From: Polynucleobacter sp. AP-Sving-400A-A2
Lineage (GTDB): Bacteria > Pseudomonadota > Gammaproteobacteria > Burkholderiales > Burkholderiaceae
Direction: 5' to 3'
Length of the DNA: 64,000 nt
NCBI RefSeq assembly: GCF_018688155.1
Contig: NZ_CP061312.1
Coordinates: 1 to 64,000 of the forward strand
The number at the start of each line of letters is the position of its first letter. Within the stretch, counting starts at the first letter, position 1. The notes below the pieces were generated by a model. The model did no database searches. It saw nothing but the letters and a program-made list of their open reading frames with translations, and was not told where the DNA came from. The position numbers and the translations under genes are program-made. Shown here piece by piece: positions 1 to 10,977 of this stretch.

Positions 1-1425
1 ATGAGCAACCTACAGAACCCTATTACTTTGAATTCACTCAGCCCACTGGGGTTTTGGGACGGCGCGCTTGGCGCGCTTGCTCGCGAGCTTTCCCCCCAAC
101 AATTTAAAACCTGGATCCAACCCCTGAGCTTGGTTTCTTTCGATGAAAGTGAGCAATCACTCGTCGTGGGAGCGCCGAATAGATTTAAACTAGACTGGAT
201 TAAGAAAACCTTTTCTGATCGCCTTCAAGAGTTGGCAGACCAATATTTTGGTCATCCAATCAACCTCAGTTTTGTGCTCAGTGTTGAGGGGTTGGGCGCC
301 CAAACAGTGCCGCCCAACACAAGCCGGGAACTGCCAGTGCAGCCAGAGCCTAAAGTGATCGCGGACAACAACTCCACTGAGGAGCAGGCTTTTGAGATTG
401 AAGATCACTCTAAACTGAACCCCAACCTTACCTTTGATACGTTTGTTACTGGTAAGGCAAATCAATTGGCTAGGGCTGCATCGATCCAGGTTGCCCACAA
501 CCCGGGAACCTCCTATAACCCCATGTTTTTATATGGTGGGGTGGGTTTGGGTAAAACCCACCTAATTCATGCAATTGGGAACCACCTTCTAAAAGAAAAG
601 CCTGGCGCCCGGATTCGATATATTCACGCCGAGCAGTATGTCTCTGATGTGGTTAGAGCTTATCAACAAAAGGCTTTTGATCGCTTCAAGCGCTACTACC
701 ACTCCCTAGACTTGCTACTGATTGATGACATTCAATTTTTTAGCGGCAAATCTAGGACTCAAGAAGAGTTTTTTTACGCCTTTGAGGCGCTTTTGGGCAA
801 CAAAGCTCAGGTCATCATCACAAGCGACACCTACCCAAAGGAGATGGCTGGGATTGATGACCGCCTTATTTCCCGATTTGATTCCGGCTTAACAGTGGCC
901 ATTGAACCGCCAGAGCTAGAAATGCGGGTTGCCATCTTAATGAAAAAGGCCCTGAGCGAAGGCATCCCAATGAGTGAAGATGTTGCTTTTTTTGTTGCCA
1001 AACACCTTAGATCTAATGTGAGGGAGCTGGAAGGGGCGCTAAGGAAGATATTGGCATTTGTTCGTTTCCACGGCAAAGAGGTCACGATTGAGGTGGCTCG
1101 CGTGGCCTTAAAAGATCTTTTGTCAATACAAAATCGGCAAATTTCAGTCGACAATATACAAAAAGCAGTGGCCGACTTTTACAGCATCAAAGTTGCCGAC
1201 ATGTATTCAAAAAAGCGTCCAGCAAACATAGCTCGCCCAAGGCAAATCGCTATGTTTATGGCAAAAGAGTTGACCCAAAAAAGTCTCCCGGAAATTGGTG
1301 AGTTATTTGGGGGGCGGGACCATACAACCGTTTTACACGCCGTTCGGAAGATTGGCGAAGAGCGCTCACACGACGGACAACTTAACCATGAAATCCACGT
1401 TATTGAGCAAACCCTAAAGTCTTAG
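1..1425 (+). CDS. dnaA: Chromosomal replication initiator DnaA
   Basis: AAA+ ATPase that binds DnaA boxes and melts the origin. The 474-residue protein has the usual four-part layout: an N-terminal domain (about 1-90), an acidic and variable linker (about 95-140), an AAA+ core with Walker A GGVGLGKT at 179-186 and Walker B LLLIDD around 238-243, and a C-terminal DNA-binding domain with the DnaA signature [14 protein letters not shown] starting at 438. The window opens exactly at its ATG, so its promoter lies outside. It is followed by a DnaA-box-rich spacer and then dnaN, the usual bacterial origin arrangement. Confidence 0.99.
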   Translation: MSNLQNPITLNSLSPLGFWDGALGALARELSPQQFKTWIQPLSLVSFDESEQSLVVGAPNRFKLDWIKKTFSDRLQELADQYFGHPINLSFVLSVEGLGAQTVPPNTSRELPVQPEPKVIADNNSTEEQAFEIEDHSKLNPNLTFDTFVTGKANQLARAASIQVAHNPGTSYNPMFLYGGVGLGKTHLIHAIGNHLLKEKPGARIRYIHAEQYVSDVVRAYQQKAFDRFKRYYHSLDLLLIDDIQFFSGKSRTQEEFFYAFEALLGNKAQVIITSDTYPKEMAGIDDRLISRFDSGLTVAIEPPELEMRVAILMKKALSEGIPMSEDVAFFVAKHLRSNVRELEGALRKILAFVRFHGKEVTIEVARVALKDLLSIQNRQISVDNIQKAVADFYSIKVADMYSKKRPANIARPRQIAMFMAKELTQKSLPEIGELFGGRDHTTVLHAVRKIGEERSHDGQLNHEIHVIEQTLKS

Positions 1426-1690
1426 GTTTTTTGCCTGTGGATAAGGTTGTGGATAGCTCATTGAATAAGTTTGTGGATTGTGTGTGGATAAATTGTGGAA
1501 AGATGGCGGTTCATGCAAAAATAGGATGTTCATAAAAAGTTATCCAAGATTTATGCACGGTTTATACAGGGGTTTTCCACAGGATTTTTTCGTCTTAATG
1601 GGTTGTTTTATATAAGGTTTTTGACTTATCCACCAAAATAACAAGCCTTATTACTATTACTAATAAGATATATACAAGGATTTAAAAGCA
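1426..1690. other. Probable replication origin (oriC) in the dnaA-dnaN spacer
   Basis: This 265-bp spacer carries a cluster of DnaA-box-like 9-mers. On the reverse strand there are two perfect TTATCCACA sites, at 1436-1444 and 1483-1491, and near matches at 1448-1456 and 1472-1480. On the forward strand there are TTATCCAAG (1540-1548), TTTTCCACA (1573-1581) and TTATCCACC (1626-1634). The right end is strongly AT-rich and would serve as the unwinding element. It also holds an inverted repeat, CTTATTA at 1647-1653 with TAATAAG at 1661-1667. Gene orientation throughout the window fits a fork leaving from here. The origin call rests on motif content and context, not on a skew calculation. Confidence 0.85.
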
Positions 1691-2806
1691 ATGCAACTCG
1701 TAAACACTTCAAGGGATAGTTTATTAAAACCACTTCAGGTTGTTAGTGGCATTGTTGAACGTCGACACACTTTGCCGATCTTGGCAAACTTGTTATTTAA
1801 AAAACAGGGTGACAAGGTGTCGTTCATCTCAACTGACATAGAGATTCAAATTACAACTAACGCCAGTTTTGGTGTTGGTGCAGAAGACGTGACAACAACG
1901 GTAGCCGCAAGAAAACTACTTGATATTTTGCGAGCACTTCCAGAAGGGCCTGTAGCCTTAAACCTTAAAGACAATAAAATGGTTGTACAGAGTGGTAAAA
2001 GCCGCTTTTCTTTACAAACCCTCTCTGCATCCGAGTTTCCTGTTATGCAGAGCGTTGGTGAGGTAACGGCGAGTTGGAGGATGACTCAAAAGAGCTTTCG
2101 CCAGCTGGTTAGTCAGGTTCATTTCGCCATGGCTCAACAAGATATTCGTTATTACCTTAATGGGATGTTGTTGGTTATTGATGGCAAACAAGTAATTGCT
2201 GTGGCTACTGATGGTCATCGTTTGGCGTACTCTCAAGTTGAGCTGTCAGAGGCTCCAGTAGGTTCTGGGCAAAGACAAGAAATCATCATTCCTCGTAAAA
2301 CTATTCTTGAGTGTCAGCACCTGCTAGAAGATTCGGATGAGATGCTGGAAATGAGCCTTACATCCAATCAAGTGAAATTTATTTTCGGCGATATCGAGTT
2401 AATTTCAAAACTAGTCGAAGGAAAATTTCCTGACTTTCAAAGAGTAATACCCAAGGGCCACAAAAACTCACTGGTTGTTGGGCGAGATGTTTTGCAATCC
2501 GCACTACAGCGCGCCGCAATTTTAACAACTGATAAATTTAAAGGCGTACGTTTTTCTTTATCACCAAACCGAATCACGGTTCAATCAACCAACGCTGAGC
2601 AAGAAGAGGCGCAAGAAGAGATTGAAACTGAATACAGTGGTGATGAGGTTGAAATTGGCTTTAATGTAAGTTATTTGTTAGATGTTTTGTCAAACTTGAA
2701 GAATGAAAAAATTCAAATTAGTTTAGGTGATGCCAATAGTAGTGCGGTTATTACTTTGCCTGGTTCTGAGGACTTTAAGTATGTTGTGATGCCGATGCGT
2801 ATTTAA
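1691..2806 (+). CDS. dnaN: DNA polymerase III beta subunit (sliding clamp)
   Basis: Ring-shaped dimeric clamp that tethers DNA polymerase III to the template and acts as a platform for other replication and repair proteins. The 371-residue length is normal for the family (about 366 in E. coli), and the C-terminus ends in the typical VMPMRI clamp tail. It lies directly after the origin-like spacer and 11 bp before gyrB, so dnaN and gyrB are probably cotranscribed. No strong Shine-Dalgarno sequence stands out before the ATG; the stretch AAGGA at 1676-1680 is the best candidate. Confidence 0.99.
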   Translation: MQLVNTSRDSLLKPLQVVSGIVERRHTLPILANLLFKKQGDKVSFISTDIEIQITTNASFGVGAEDVTTTVAARKLLDILRALPEGPVALNLKDNKMVVQSGKSRFSLQTLSASEFPVMQSVGEVTASWRMTQKSFRQLVSQVHFAMAQQDIRYYLNGMLLVIDGKQVIAVATDGHRLAYSQVELSEAPVGSGQRQEIIIPRKTILECQHLLEDSDEMLEMSLTSNQVKFIFGDIELISKLVEGKFPDFQRVIPKGHKNSLVVGRDVLQSALQRAAILTTDKFKGVRFSLSPNRITVQSTNAEQEEAQEEIETEYSGDEVEIGFNVSYLLDVLSNLKNEKIQISLGDANSSAVITLPGSEDFKYVVMPMRI

Positions 2807-2811
2807 TTTAG

Positions 2812-5316
<2,505 letters not shown>

Positions 5317-5321
5317 TTTAA

Positions 5322-5816
5322 ATGGGTAAAAAGAAATTAGCAGTCCCAAAAATTGATCGCTCACGCATTGTTGTTAAGTCTTCACCAATTCATGGAAAAG
5401 GTGTTTTTGTTGCGAAGCCGATTAAAAAGGGCGATGCGATCATTGAGTACAAAGGCGAGATAATTAGTTGGAAGTTGGCAGAAAAGCGCCACCCGCACAA
5501 CCCAAAAGACCCAAACCACACCTTTTACTTTTCACTAGAAGATGGCCGCTGTATTGATGCGAAGTATGGTGGAAACGCTGCTCGCTGGATTAACCATTCA
5601 TGTAAGCCAATTTGTGAAACTCAGGAGGATAGCTTCGGTGGCGAGCCCCGTGTGTTTATCTACGCCAAAAGAGACCTTAAGGTGGGTGAGGAGCTTTTTT
5701 ATGACTACTCCCTTGGGGTTGATGGTCGCCTTACCAAACAAATGAAAAAAGATTATGAGTGCCGTTGTGGCGCCAAAAAATGTCGAGGCACCATGTTGTC
5801 TCTCGATAAGAAGTAA
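5322..5816 (+). CDS. SET-domain protein (probable protein-lysine methyltransferase)
   Basis: Small 164-residue protein that is almost entirely one SET domain, a fold that transfers methyl groups from S-adenosylmethionine to protein lysines. The N-terminal strand GKGVFVAKPIKKGDAI, the pseudoknot motif RWINHSC at 88-94 and the catalytic-tyrosine motif ELFYDYS at 124-130 are all present. A post-SET-like zinc motif, CxCx4C, occupies cysteines 147, 149 and 154. It starts 5 bp after gyrB and is probably read through with it. Substrate is unknown; SET proteins are common in eukaryotes and sporadic in bacteria. No truncation is visible, so it looks functional. Confidence 0.9.
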   Translation: MGKKKLAVPKIDRSRIVVKSSPIHGKGVFVAKPIKKGDAIIEYKGEIISWKLAEKRHPHNPKDPNHTFYFSLEDGRCIDAKYGGNAARWINHSCKPICETQEDSFGGEPRVFIYAKRDLKVGEELFYDYSLGVDGRLTKQMKKDYECRCGAKKCRGTMLSLDKK

Positions 5817-5830
5817 ATTCTTTTTTCAAT

Positions 5831-6046
5831 ATGCTGTTCATTACCATTCAGGATTTAGAGGCTGCCATTAATTATTGGCGCAGCCAATCGCCCGCAATTG
5901 GTGAAGAGCTTCACTTGTGTCCAGAGGCTGCCGCTCTTGCTAAGCCATATGCTCTTATGATTGTTCAGGGGGCGCAAAGGGTTCCTGTGGATGTTTTGGA
6001 TGAGATGGCAAGATTGGCAATCCAAAAGTTTTTAAACAATACCTAG
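5831..6046 (+). CDS. DUF3717-family small protein
   Basis: A 71-residue protein of unknown function. The opening ITIQDLEAAINYWRSQSP and the following CPEAAALAKPYALMI match what I know of the DUF3717 family, a short alpha-helical family found mainly in Burkholderiales. There is no signal peptide, membrane segment or catalytic motif. It begins 14 bp after the SET-domain gene and is probably its cotranscribed partner, although nothing in the sequence assigns it a job. The family call is from memory of the sequence pattern. Confidence 0.75.
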   Translation: MLFITIQDLEAAINYWRSQSPAIGEELHLCPEAAALAKPYALMIVQGAQRVPVDVLDEMARLAIQKFLNNT

Positions 6047-6132
6047 ACGAATTAATCATTACGCCCTGAATGTTTTTAGGGTTATCGCTATATTAGTCGG
6101 CCCTCGCTTAGGGTATTCTCAAACTCTTGCCT

Positions 6133-6918
6133 ATGGATGGGTATAAGGATTTGAGTTTGCAAGAAACAATATTAAAAACAATTGGCCTTGGAAAGACGTT
6201 CAAAGGCTTTTCCGCGGTAAGCGATGTCAACCTAGATGTTGCTCGGGGAACCATTCACGCCCTTATTGGGCCCAATGGTGCCGGCAAAACAACTTGTTTT
6301 AACCTCCTTACCAAGTTTTTAGAGCCCTCCAGTGGCCAGATTTTATTTAATGGCTTCGACATTACCAAAGAACGACCAGCCCAAATTGCGCGTCGTGGGG
6401 TTGTCCGCTCATTCCAAATTTCAGCTGTTTTTCCACACCTTACCGTTTTAGAGAATGTTCGTGTTGCACTGCAGCGAGGATTGGGCACCGAATTTCACTT
6501 TTGGAAGTCTGGAAACTCGCTAAACGTGCTCAATGAGCGCGCTGAACAGCTTTTGTTAGAGGTCGGTTTGGCAGACTTTGCCCACGAAGAAACGCTAAAC
6601 CTAGCCTATGGTCGCAAAAGAGCTTTAGAGATTGCCACCACCATGGCAATGGAGCCCGAATTAATGTTGTTGGATGAGCCAACACAGGGCATGGGGCACG
6701 AGGATGTTGAGCGCGTTACCGAGCTAATCGATCGGGTTGCTAAAGGCCGCACCATTTTGATGGTTGAGCACAATATGAAGGTCGTTTCCTCTATAGCAGA
6801 CCGCATCACAGTATTGCAGCGAGGGTCTGTGCTGGCTGAAGGTTCCTACCAAGAGGTTTCCAATAACCCCTTAGTAGTTGAGGCTTACATGGGCAGTCAT
6901 GGGAGTGATGGCACATGA
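6133..6918 (+). CDS. livG: Branched-chain amino-acid type ABC transporter ATPase (LivG-like)
   Basis: Cytoplasmic ATPase subunit of a HAAT-family importer. It has Walker A GPNGAGKT, a Q-loop in RSFQIS, the divergent LivG signature LAYGRKRALEIA in place of LSGGQ, Walker B LMLLDEP and the switch histidine in VEHNM. The start is uncertain. The frame is open from TTG 6127 through ATG 6133 (used here), and a TTG at 6157 has AAGGA (6145-6149) at good spacing, giving a start close to the conserved core. The stop overlaps the next ATPase by 4 bp (ATGA), indicating translational coupling. Confidence 0.93.
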   Translation: MDGYKDLSLQETILKTIGLGKTFKGFSAVSDVNLDVARGTIHALIGPNGAGKTTCFNLLTKFLEPSSGQILFNGFDITKERPAQIARRGVVRSFQISAVFPHLTVLENVRVALQRGLGTEFHFWKSGNSLNVLNERAEQLLLEVGLADFAHEETLNLAYGRKRALEIATTMAMEPELMLLDEPTQGMGHEDVERVTELIDRVAKGRTILMVEHNMKVVSSIADRITVLQRGSVLAEGSYQEVSNNPLVVEAYMGSHGSDGT

Positions 6919-7619
6919 GTACGATGGCGTTGGAGGTTAAAAACCTCGAGTCTTGGTATGGTGAGTCCCACATTCTTCATGGTGTGAATTTTGCTGTTCG
7001 TGATGGTGAGGTGGTTACTCTTCTGGGTCGCAATGGTGCTGGTCGCAGCACTATCTTAAAAACCATTTTGGGCCTGACTAGTAAAAGAACGGGTTCGGTA
7101 GAAATTTATGGCAACCAAACCATTGCAATGCCAACCTACAAAATTGCCCGCTTGGGTGCTGGTTATTGCCCGGAAGAGCGTGGTATCTTTGCCAGCCTAA
7201 GTGCTGAGGAGAATTTGTTGCTCTTGCCAGACATTGCTTCTGGCGGCATGGGCTTAGATGAAATTTATGAAATGTTTCCTAACTTGTACGAGCGACGCAA
7301 CAGCCCTGGCACAAGGCTGTCGGGTGGTGAGCAGCAAATGCTCGCAATGGCACGCATTCTGAGAACGGGCGCAAAACTGTTGTTGTTGGATGAGATTACC
7401 GAAGGTTTGGCGCCAGTGATTGTTCAAAAGTTGGGAGAGGTGGTTACCAATTTGCGGAACAAGGGTTTCACGATTGTGTTGGTGGAGCAAAACTTCCGCT
7501 TCGCCGCCCCTTTGGCTGATCGGCATTATGTGGTTGAGCACGGCAATGTAGTTGAGGTTGTCAATCAAAATGAGCTTACGGAAAAAGCAAGTTTATTAAA
7601 TGAGTATCTTGGTGTTTAG
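6915..7619 (+). CDS. livF: Branched-chain amino-acid type ABC transporter ATPase (LivF-like)
   Basis: Second ATPase of the importer, 234 residues, typical LivF length. The signature LSGGEQQML and Walker B LLLLDEITEGL are clear, and VEQNF carries a glutamine-asparagine pair after the glutamate where a switch histidine usually sits. Walker A reads GRNGAGRST, so the usual P-loop lysine is arginine (residue 44). It overlaps the upstream ATPase gene by 4 bp and is followed after 22 bp by the binding-protein gene. The family assignment is firm; the transported substrate is not shown by the sequence. Confidence 0.93.
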   Translation: MSTMALEVKNLESWYGESHILHGVNFAVRDGEVVTLLGRNGAGRSTILKTILGLTSKRTGSVEIYGNQTIAMPTYKIARLGAGYCPEERGIFASLSAEENLLLLPDIASGGMGLDEIYEMFPNLYERRNSPGTRLSGGEQQMLAMARILRTGAKLLLLDEITEGLAPVIVQKLGEVVTNLRNKGFTIVLVEQNFRFAAPLADRHYVVEHGNVVEVVNQNELTEKASLLNEYLGV

Positions 7620-7641
7620 TGGCTATTTATAGGAGACATAA

Positions 7642-8865
7642 ATGAAGTTAAAGCAAATTACCGCATGCCTGGTGGCGGCAACCTTTTTTGGTTCAAACCC
7701 AGCATTTTCACAAACCGCTAAAGTCAGTGGTGACGTAGTCAAGATTGGTGTTTTGACCGACCTATCTTCAATCTACTCTGATCTCGCCGGCCCCGGTGCT
7801 GTGATTGCAGCAAAAATGGCTATTGCCGATTTTTCAAAGGATGGCACGGTTATTGGTAAGAAGATTGAGTTGCTTAGTGCTGATCATCAAAATAAGGCGG
7901 ATATTGCTGCTAACAAAGCGCGTGAGTGGTACGACAAAGATGGTGTGGATGTGATTGTTGAATTGGTATCCACCAACGTTGCGCTCGCCGTAATGGAAGT
8001 AGCAGAACAAAAGAACAAGATCACTTTGGTGTCTGGCGCAGCTTCTTTGCCAATCACTAATGAAAAATGTACTGCTAATAACGTGCACTGGACCTATGAC
8101 ACTTATGCGCTTTCAAACGGCACTGCCAAGGCTGTTGTAAAGCAGGGTAAAAAGAATTGGTACTTCCTTTCTGCTGACTATGCTTTTGGTGCCGCCTTGG
8201 AGAGAGACGCGACGAACGTTATTAATGCTAACGGTGGCAAGGTATTGGGAACCAGTAAGCACCCATTTCCGAATAGCGACTTCTCTTCATATCTCCTAAA
8301 AGCCCAAGCAAGTGGCGCAGATGTTGTTGCCTTGGCAAATGCGGGCCAAGACACAATTAACTCTGTTAAGCAGGCTTCCGAGTTTGGCATCAACAAAAAG
8401 CAAACCGTTGTACCTTTGTTGATGTTTATTTCAGATGTTCATTCTTTGGGTTTGAATGCTGCTCAAGGTATGTACTTAACCGAAGGTTTCTATTGGGATA
8501 AAGATGACAAGACACGTGCGTTCGCCAAACGTTTTATTCTGCAACATAAGCGTATGCCGACCAGCGTTCAAGCCGGTGTTTATTCTTCGGTCCTTGCTTA
8601 CTTGGCTGCAGTTCAGAAGGCGGGCTCTGATGATACTCAAGCGGTAATGAAGGTTTTGAAATCCACCAATATTGACGACGGTTTGTTTAAAGGAAAAATT
8701 CGTGCTGACGGTAAGTTTGAGCATGACATGTACTTGCTAGAAGTGAAGAAGCCATCTGAATCTACCAGCCCTTGGGATTATTACAACGTCAAAGCTGTGA
8801 TTCCAGCTGCTGAGGCAACACAACCACTTTCATTGTCACGATGCAAGCTGGTTACTAACAAGTAA
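7642..8865 (+). CDS. Periplasmic substrate-binding protein of the ABC importer
   Basis: A 407-residue protein with a Sec signal peptide (a lysine-containing start, a hydrophobic stretch, and probable cleavage after NPAFSQ near residue 24). The mature part matches the branched-chain amino-acid binding-protein fold: the opening VVKIGVLTDLSSIYSDLAGPG, then ADHQNKADIAANKAREW, and later SLNA-type segments. A GGAG Shine-Dalgarno stretch precedes the ATG. It sits between the two ATPase genes and the two permease genes, so it supplies ligand to this importer. The ligand could be a branched-chain amino acid, another amino acid, an amide or an aromatic acid; members of this family vary. Confidence 0.92.
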   Translation: MKLKQITACLVAATFFGSNPAFSQTAKVSGDVVKIGVLTDLSSIYSDLAGPGAVIAAKMAIADFSKDGTVIGKKIELLSADHQNKADIAANKAREWYDKDGVDVIVELVSTNVALAVMEVAEQKNKITLVSGAASLPITNEKCTANNVHWTYDTYALSNGTAKAVVKQGKKNWYFLSADYAFGAALERDATNVINANGGKVLGTSKHPFPNSDFSSYLLKAQASGADVVALANAGQDTINSVKQASEFGINKKQTVVPLLMFISDVHSLGLNAAQGMYLTEGFYWDKDDKTRAFAKRFILQHKRMPTSVQAGVYSSVLAYLAAVQKAGSDDTQAVMKVLKSTNIDDGLFKGKIRADGKFEHDMYLLEVKKPSESTSPWDYYNVKAVIPAAEATQPLSLSRCKLVTNK

Positions 8866-8882
8866 TTAGTTTTTTAATTAGC

Positions 8883-9803
8883 ATGTTTGAACTTCTTGGA
8901 ATTACCCCACAAGGGCTGGTTGCCCAGCTCTTAGTGGGGCTTATTAATGGCTCTTTCTATGCCATTTTGAGCTTGGGCCTTGCTATTATTTTTGGCTTAC
9001 TCAACATCATTAATTTTTCGCATGGTGCTCAGTACACTATGGGAGCTTTTGTTGCGTGGATTGGTTTGACTCAAATTGGCCAATGGCTTGGCTTTCCTGA
9101 GTTCTCAATTAACTATTGGTTTGCATTAATTTTGGTGCCCTTGGTGATGGCGGGTTTTGGTTTAATTCTCGAGCGCACAATGCTCAAGCGCTTATACCAT
9201 CTTGATCACCTTTATGGTTTGTTGTTAACTTTTGGTTTGGCCCTGATTATTGAGGGCATGTTCCGCCATTGGTATGGAATTTCTGGTGAGAGTTATCCAG
9301 CCCCTGAATTACTACAAGGCGTTATTCCATTAGAGTCGATTGGCATTATTTTGCCTAAATATCGCTTGTGGGTAGTAGTTGCCTCTTTAGTGGTTTGTTT
9401 CTTTACTTGGTATGTAATTGAGAGAACGAAGCTGGGCTCTTATCTTCGCGCTGGAACTGAAAATCCAAAACTACTTCAGGCATTTGGCATTAACGTACCT
9501 TTAATGATTTCTTTGGCCTATGCCTATGGTGTTGGCCTGGCTGGTTTTGCTGGTGTTTTGGCTGCACCTATTTTTCAAGTTAACCCACTGATGGGTTCGA
9601 ATCTAATTATTGTGGTTTTTGCAGTAGTCGTGATTGGCGGCATGGGCTCCATCATGGGCTCCATCTTGACTGGCCTTGCCTTAGGTTTGATTGAGGGCTT
9701 AACCAAAGTGTTTTATCCAGAAGCATCTGGTGTGGTTATTTTTGTGATTATGGCAATTGTGTTGCTCATTCGTCCTGCTGGACTTTTCGGCCGGGAGAAA
9801 TAA
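8883..9803 (+). CDS. livH: ABC importer permease (LivH-like)
   Basis: Inner-membrane permease, 306 residues and very hydrophobic, with about eight predicted membrane helices. The segment FGLLNIINFSHGAQYTMGAF in the N-terminal third is characteristic of LivH. A second LivH feature is the VVVIGGMGSIMGSILTGLALG stretch near the C-terminus, which is the loop contacting the ATPases. The stop is directly followed by the next permease start (GTG at 9804), so the two are translationally coupled and form the transmembrane pair. Confidence 0.93.
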   Translation: MFELLGITPQGLVAQLLVGLINGSFYAILSLGLAIIFGLLNIINFSHGAQYTMGAFVAWIGLTQIGQWLGFPEFSINYWFALILVPLVMAGFGLILERTMLKRLYHLDHLYGLLLTFGLALIIEGMFRHWYGISGESYPAPELLQGVIPLESIGIILPKYRLWVVVASLVVCFFTWYVIERTKLGSYLRAGTENPKLLQAFGINVPLMISLAYAYGVGLAGFAGVLAAPIFQVNPLMGSNLIIVVFAVVVIGGMGSIMGSILTGLALGLIEGLTKVFYPEASGVVIFVIMAIVLLIRPAGLFGREK

Positions 9804-10733
9804 GTGAGCTCAAAAATAAAATTGCTTTATGGCATTTTGGTTTTAATTGCTTTGCTGATGCCTTTTCAGGACTTCATCTATTTAGTCTTTGCCATGAAGG
9901 TCTTGTGTTTCGCGCTTTTCGCTTGTGCTTTTAATTTATTACTAGGCTTTACGGGACTTCTTTCTTTTGGTCACGCTGCATTTTTCGGAACATCTGCCTA
10001 TATCACCGCCTACCTTTGCAAAGAGGCTGGCTTGTCTCCTGAGCTTGGAATTGTGTTTGGCGTGCTGAGCTCGGGTATTTTGGGTTTTTTGATTGGCTCT
10101 TTAGCAATTCGTCGGCAAGGAATTTATTTTGCGATGGTGACATTGGCGCTCTCCCAAATGGTTTACTTCTTGGCTGTACAACTTCCATTCACCGGTGGCG
10201 AGGACGGCATTCAAGGGGTGCCACGCGGCTTATTGTTTGGTTTGATTGACTTGAAAGACGACGTCAATATGTATTACTTTGTTCTGGTTATTTTCTTGCT
10301 CGGATTTGCTTTGATTGTTCGAACTGTGCACTCTCCATTTGGCCAGGTCTTAAAAGCGATTCGTGAAAACGAACCTCGCGCAGTTTCTTTAGGTTATGAC
10401 GTTGATCGTTTCAAACTCATTTCTTTTGTAATTTCAGCAGCGCTCGCGGGCCTCGCGGGTTCTTTGAAAACCCTAGTCTTTCAGTTGGCAACATTGACTG
10501 ATGTCCATTGGCATATGTCGGGAGAGGTTGTTTTAATGACTCTGTTGGGCGGCATGGGAACCATTCTTGGTCCAGTGGTCGGCGCGGGCATTGTGGTTGG
10601 TTTGCAAAACTATCTAGCCAATATTGGATCCTGGAGCACTATTGCAACCGGATTCATTTTTGTGATTTGTGTTTTGGCCTTCCGTCGTGGTGTTGTTGGC
10701 GAAATCACCCACTTTTTTAAGAACAAGAACTAA
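9804..10733 (+). CDS. livM: ABC importer permease (LivM-like)
   Basis: Second permease of the importer, 309 residues with a GTG start abutting the stop of the first permease. The segment LLLGFTGLLSFGHAAFFGTSAY and the C-terminal LMTLLGGMGTILGPVVGAG are typical of LivM. It is the last gene of the five-gene cassette (ATPase, ATPase, binding protein, permease, permease) and is followed by a hairpin at 10748-10786 that probably ends the transcript. Confidence 0.93.
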   Translation: MSSKIKLLYGILVLIALLMPFQDFIYLVFAMKVLCFALFACAFNLLLGFTGLLSFGHAAFFGTSAYITAYLCKEAGLSPELGIVFGVLSSGILGFLIGSLAIRRQGIYFAMVTLALSQMVYFLAVQLPFTGGEDGIQGVPRGLLFGLIDLKDDVNMYYFVLVIFLLGFALIVRTVHSPFGQVLKAIRENEPRAVSLGYDVDRFKLISFVISAALAGLAGSLKTLVFQLATLTDVHWHMSGEVVLMTLLGGMGTILGPVVGAGIVVGLQNYLANIGSWSTIATGFIFVICVLAFRRGVVGEITHFFKNKN

Positions 10734-10747
10734 GCCTGCTTTTGTCT

Positions 10748-10786
10748 AATGAGTTTTTAGTGCGGCGCTTCGGCGCCGTACTCATT
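10748..10786. terminator. Hairpin after the ABC importer operon
   Basis: A long inverted repeat in which AATGAGT (10748-10754) pairs with ACTCATT (10780-10786), around a GC-rich inner stem with a TTCG tetraloop. No T-run follows immediately, so it may be a Rho-aided or processed 3' end instead of a classical intrinsic terminator. Confidence 0.65.
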
Positions 10787-10922
10787 TAAGATCCTCCGTT
10801 TTCTACTCTAAGTGAGGCGCTTATTTGGGCGCTGTGTATTTTGACCCCCATTATATAAATATTCAATTAAATCAATAGTTTACATAATAATGATTCTGCA
10901 TATTGTTATTTAGATATGGATT

Positions 10923-10938
10923 TGTTTCACGTGAAACC
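10923..10938. promoter_or_regulatory. parS centromere site upstream of mnmG
   Basis: TGTTTCACGTGAAACC matches the 16-bp chromosomal ParB-binding palindrome at 15 of 16 positions. It lies in a very AT-rich spacer (10787-10977) about 40 bp before mnmG and 2.6 kb from parAB. The consensus is established knowledge; ParB binding here is inferred. Confidence 0.92.
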
Positions 10939-10977
10939 TACAAAATGCTATGATCATCGCCCTATCTGAGGCAAATC

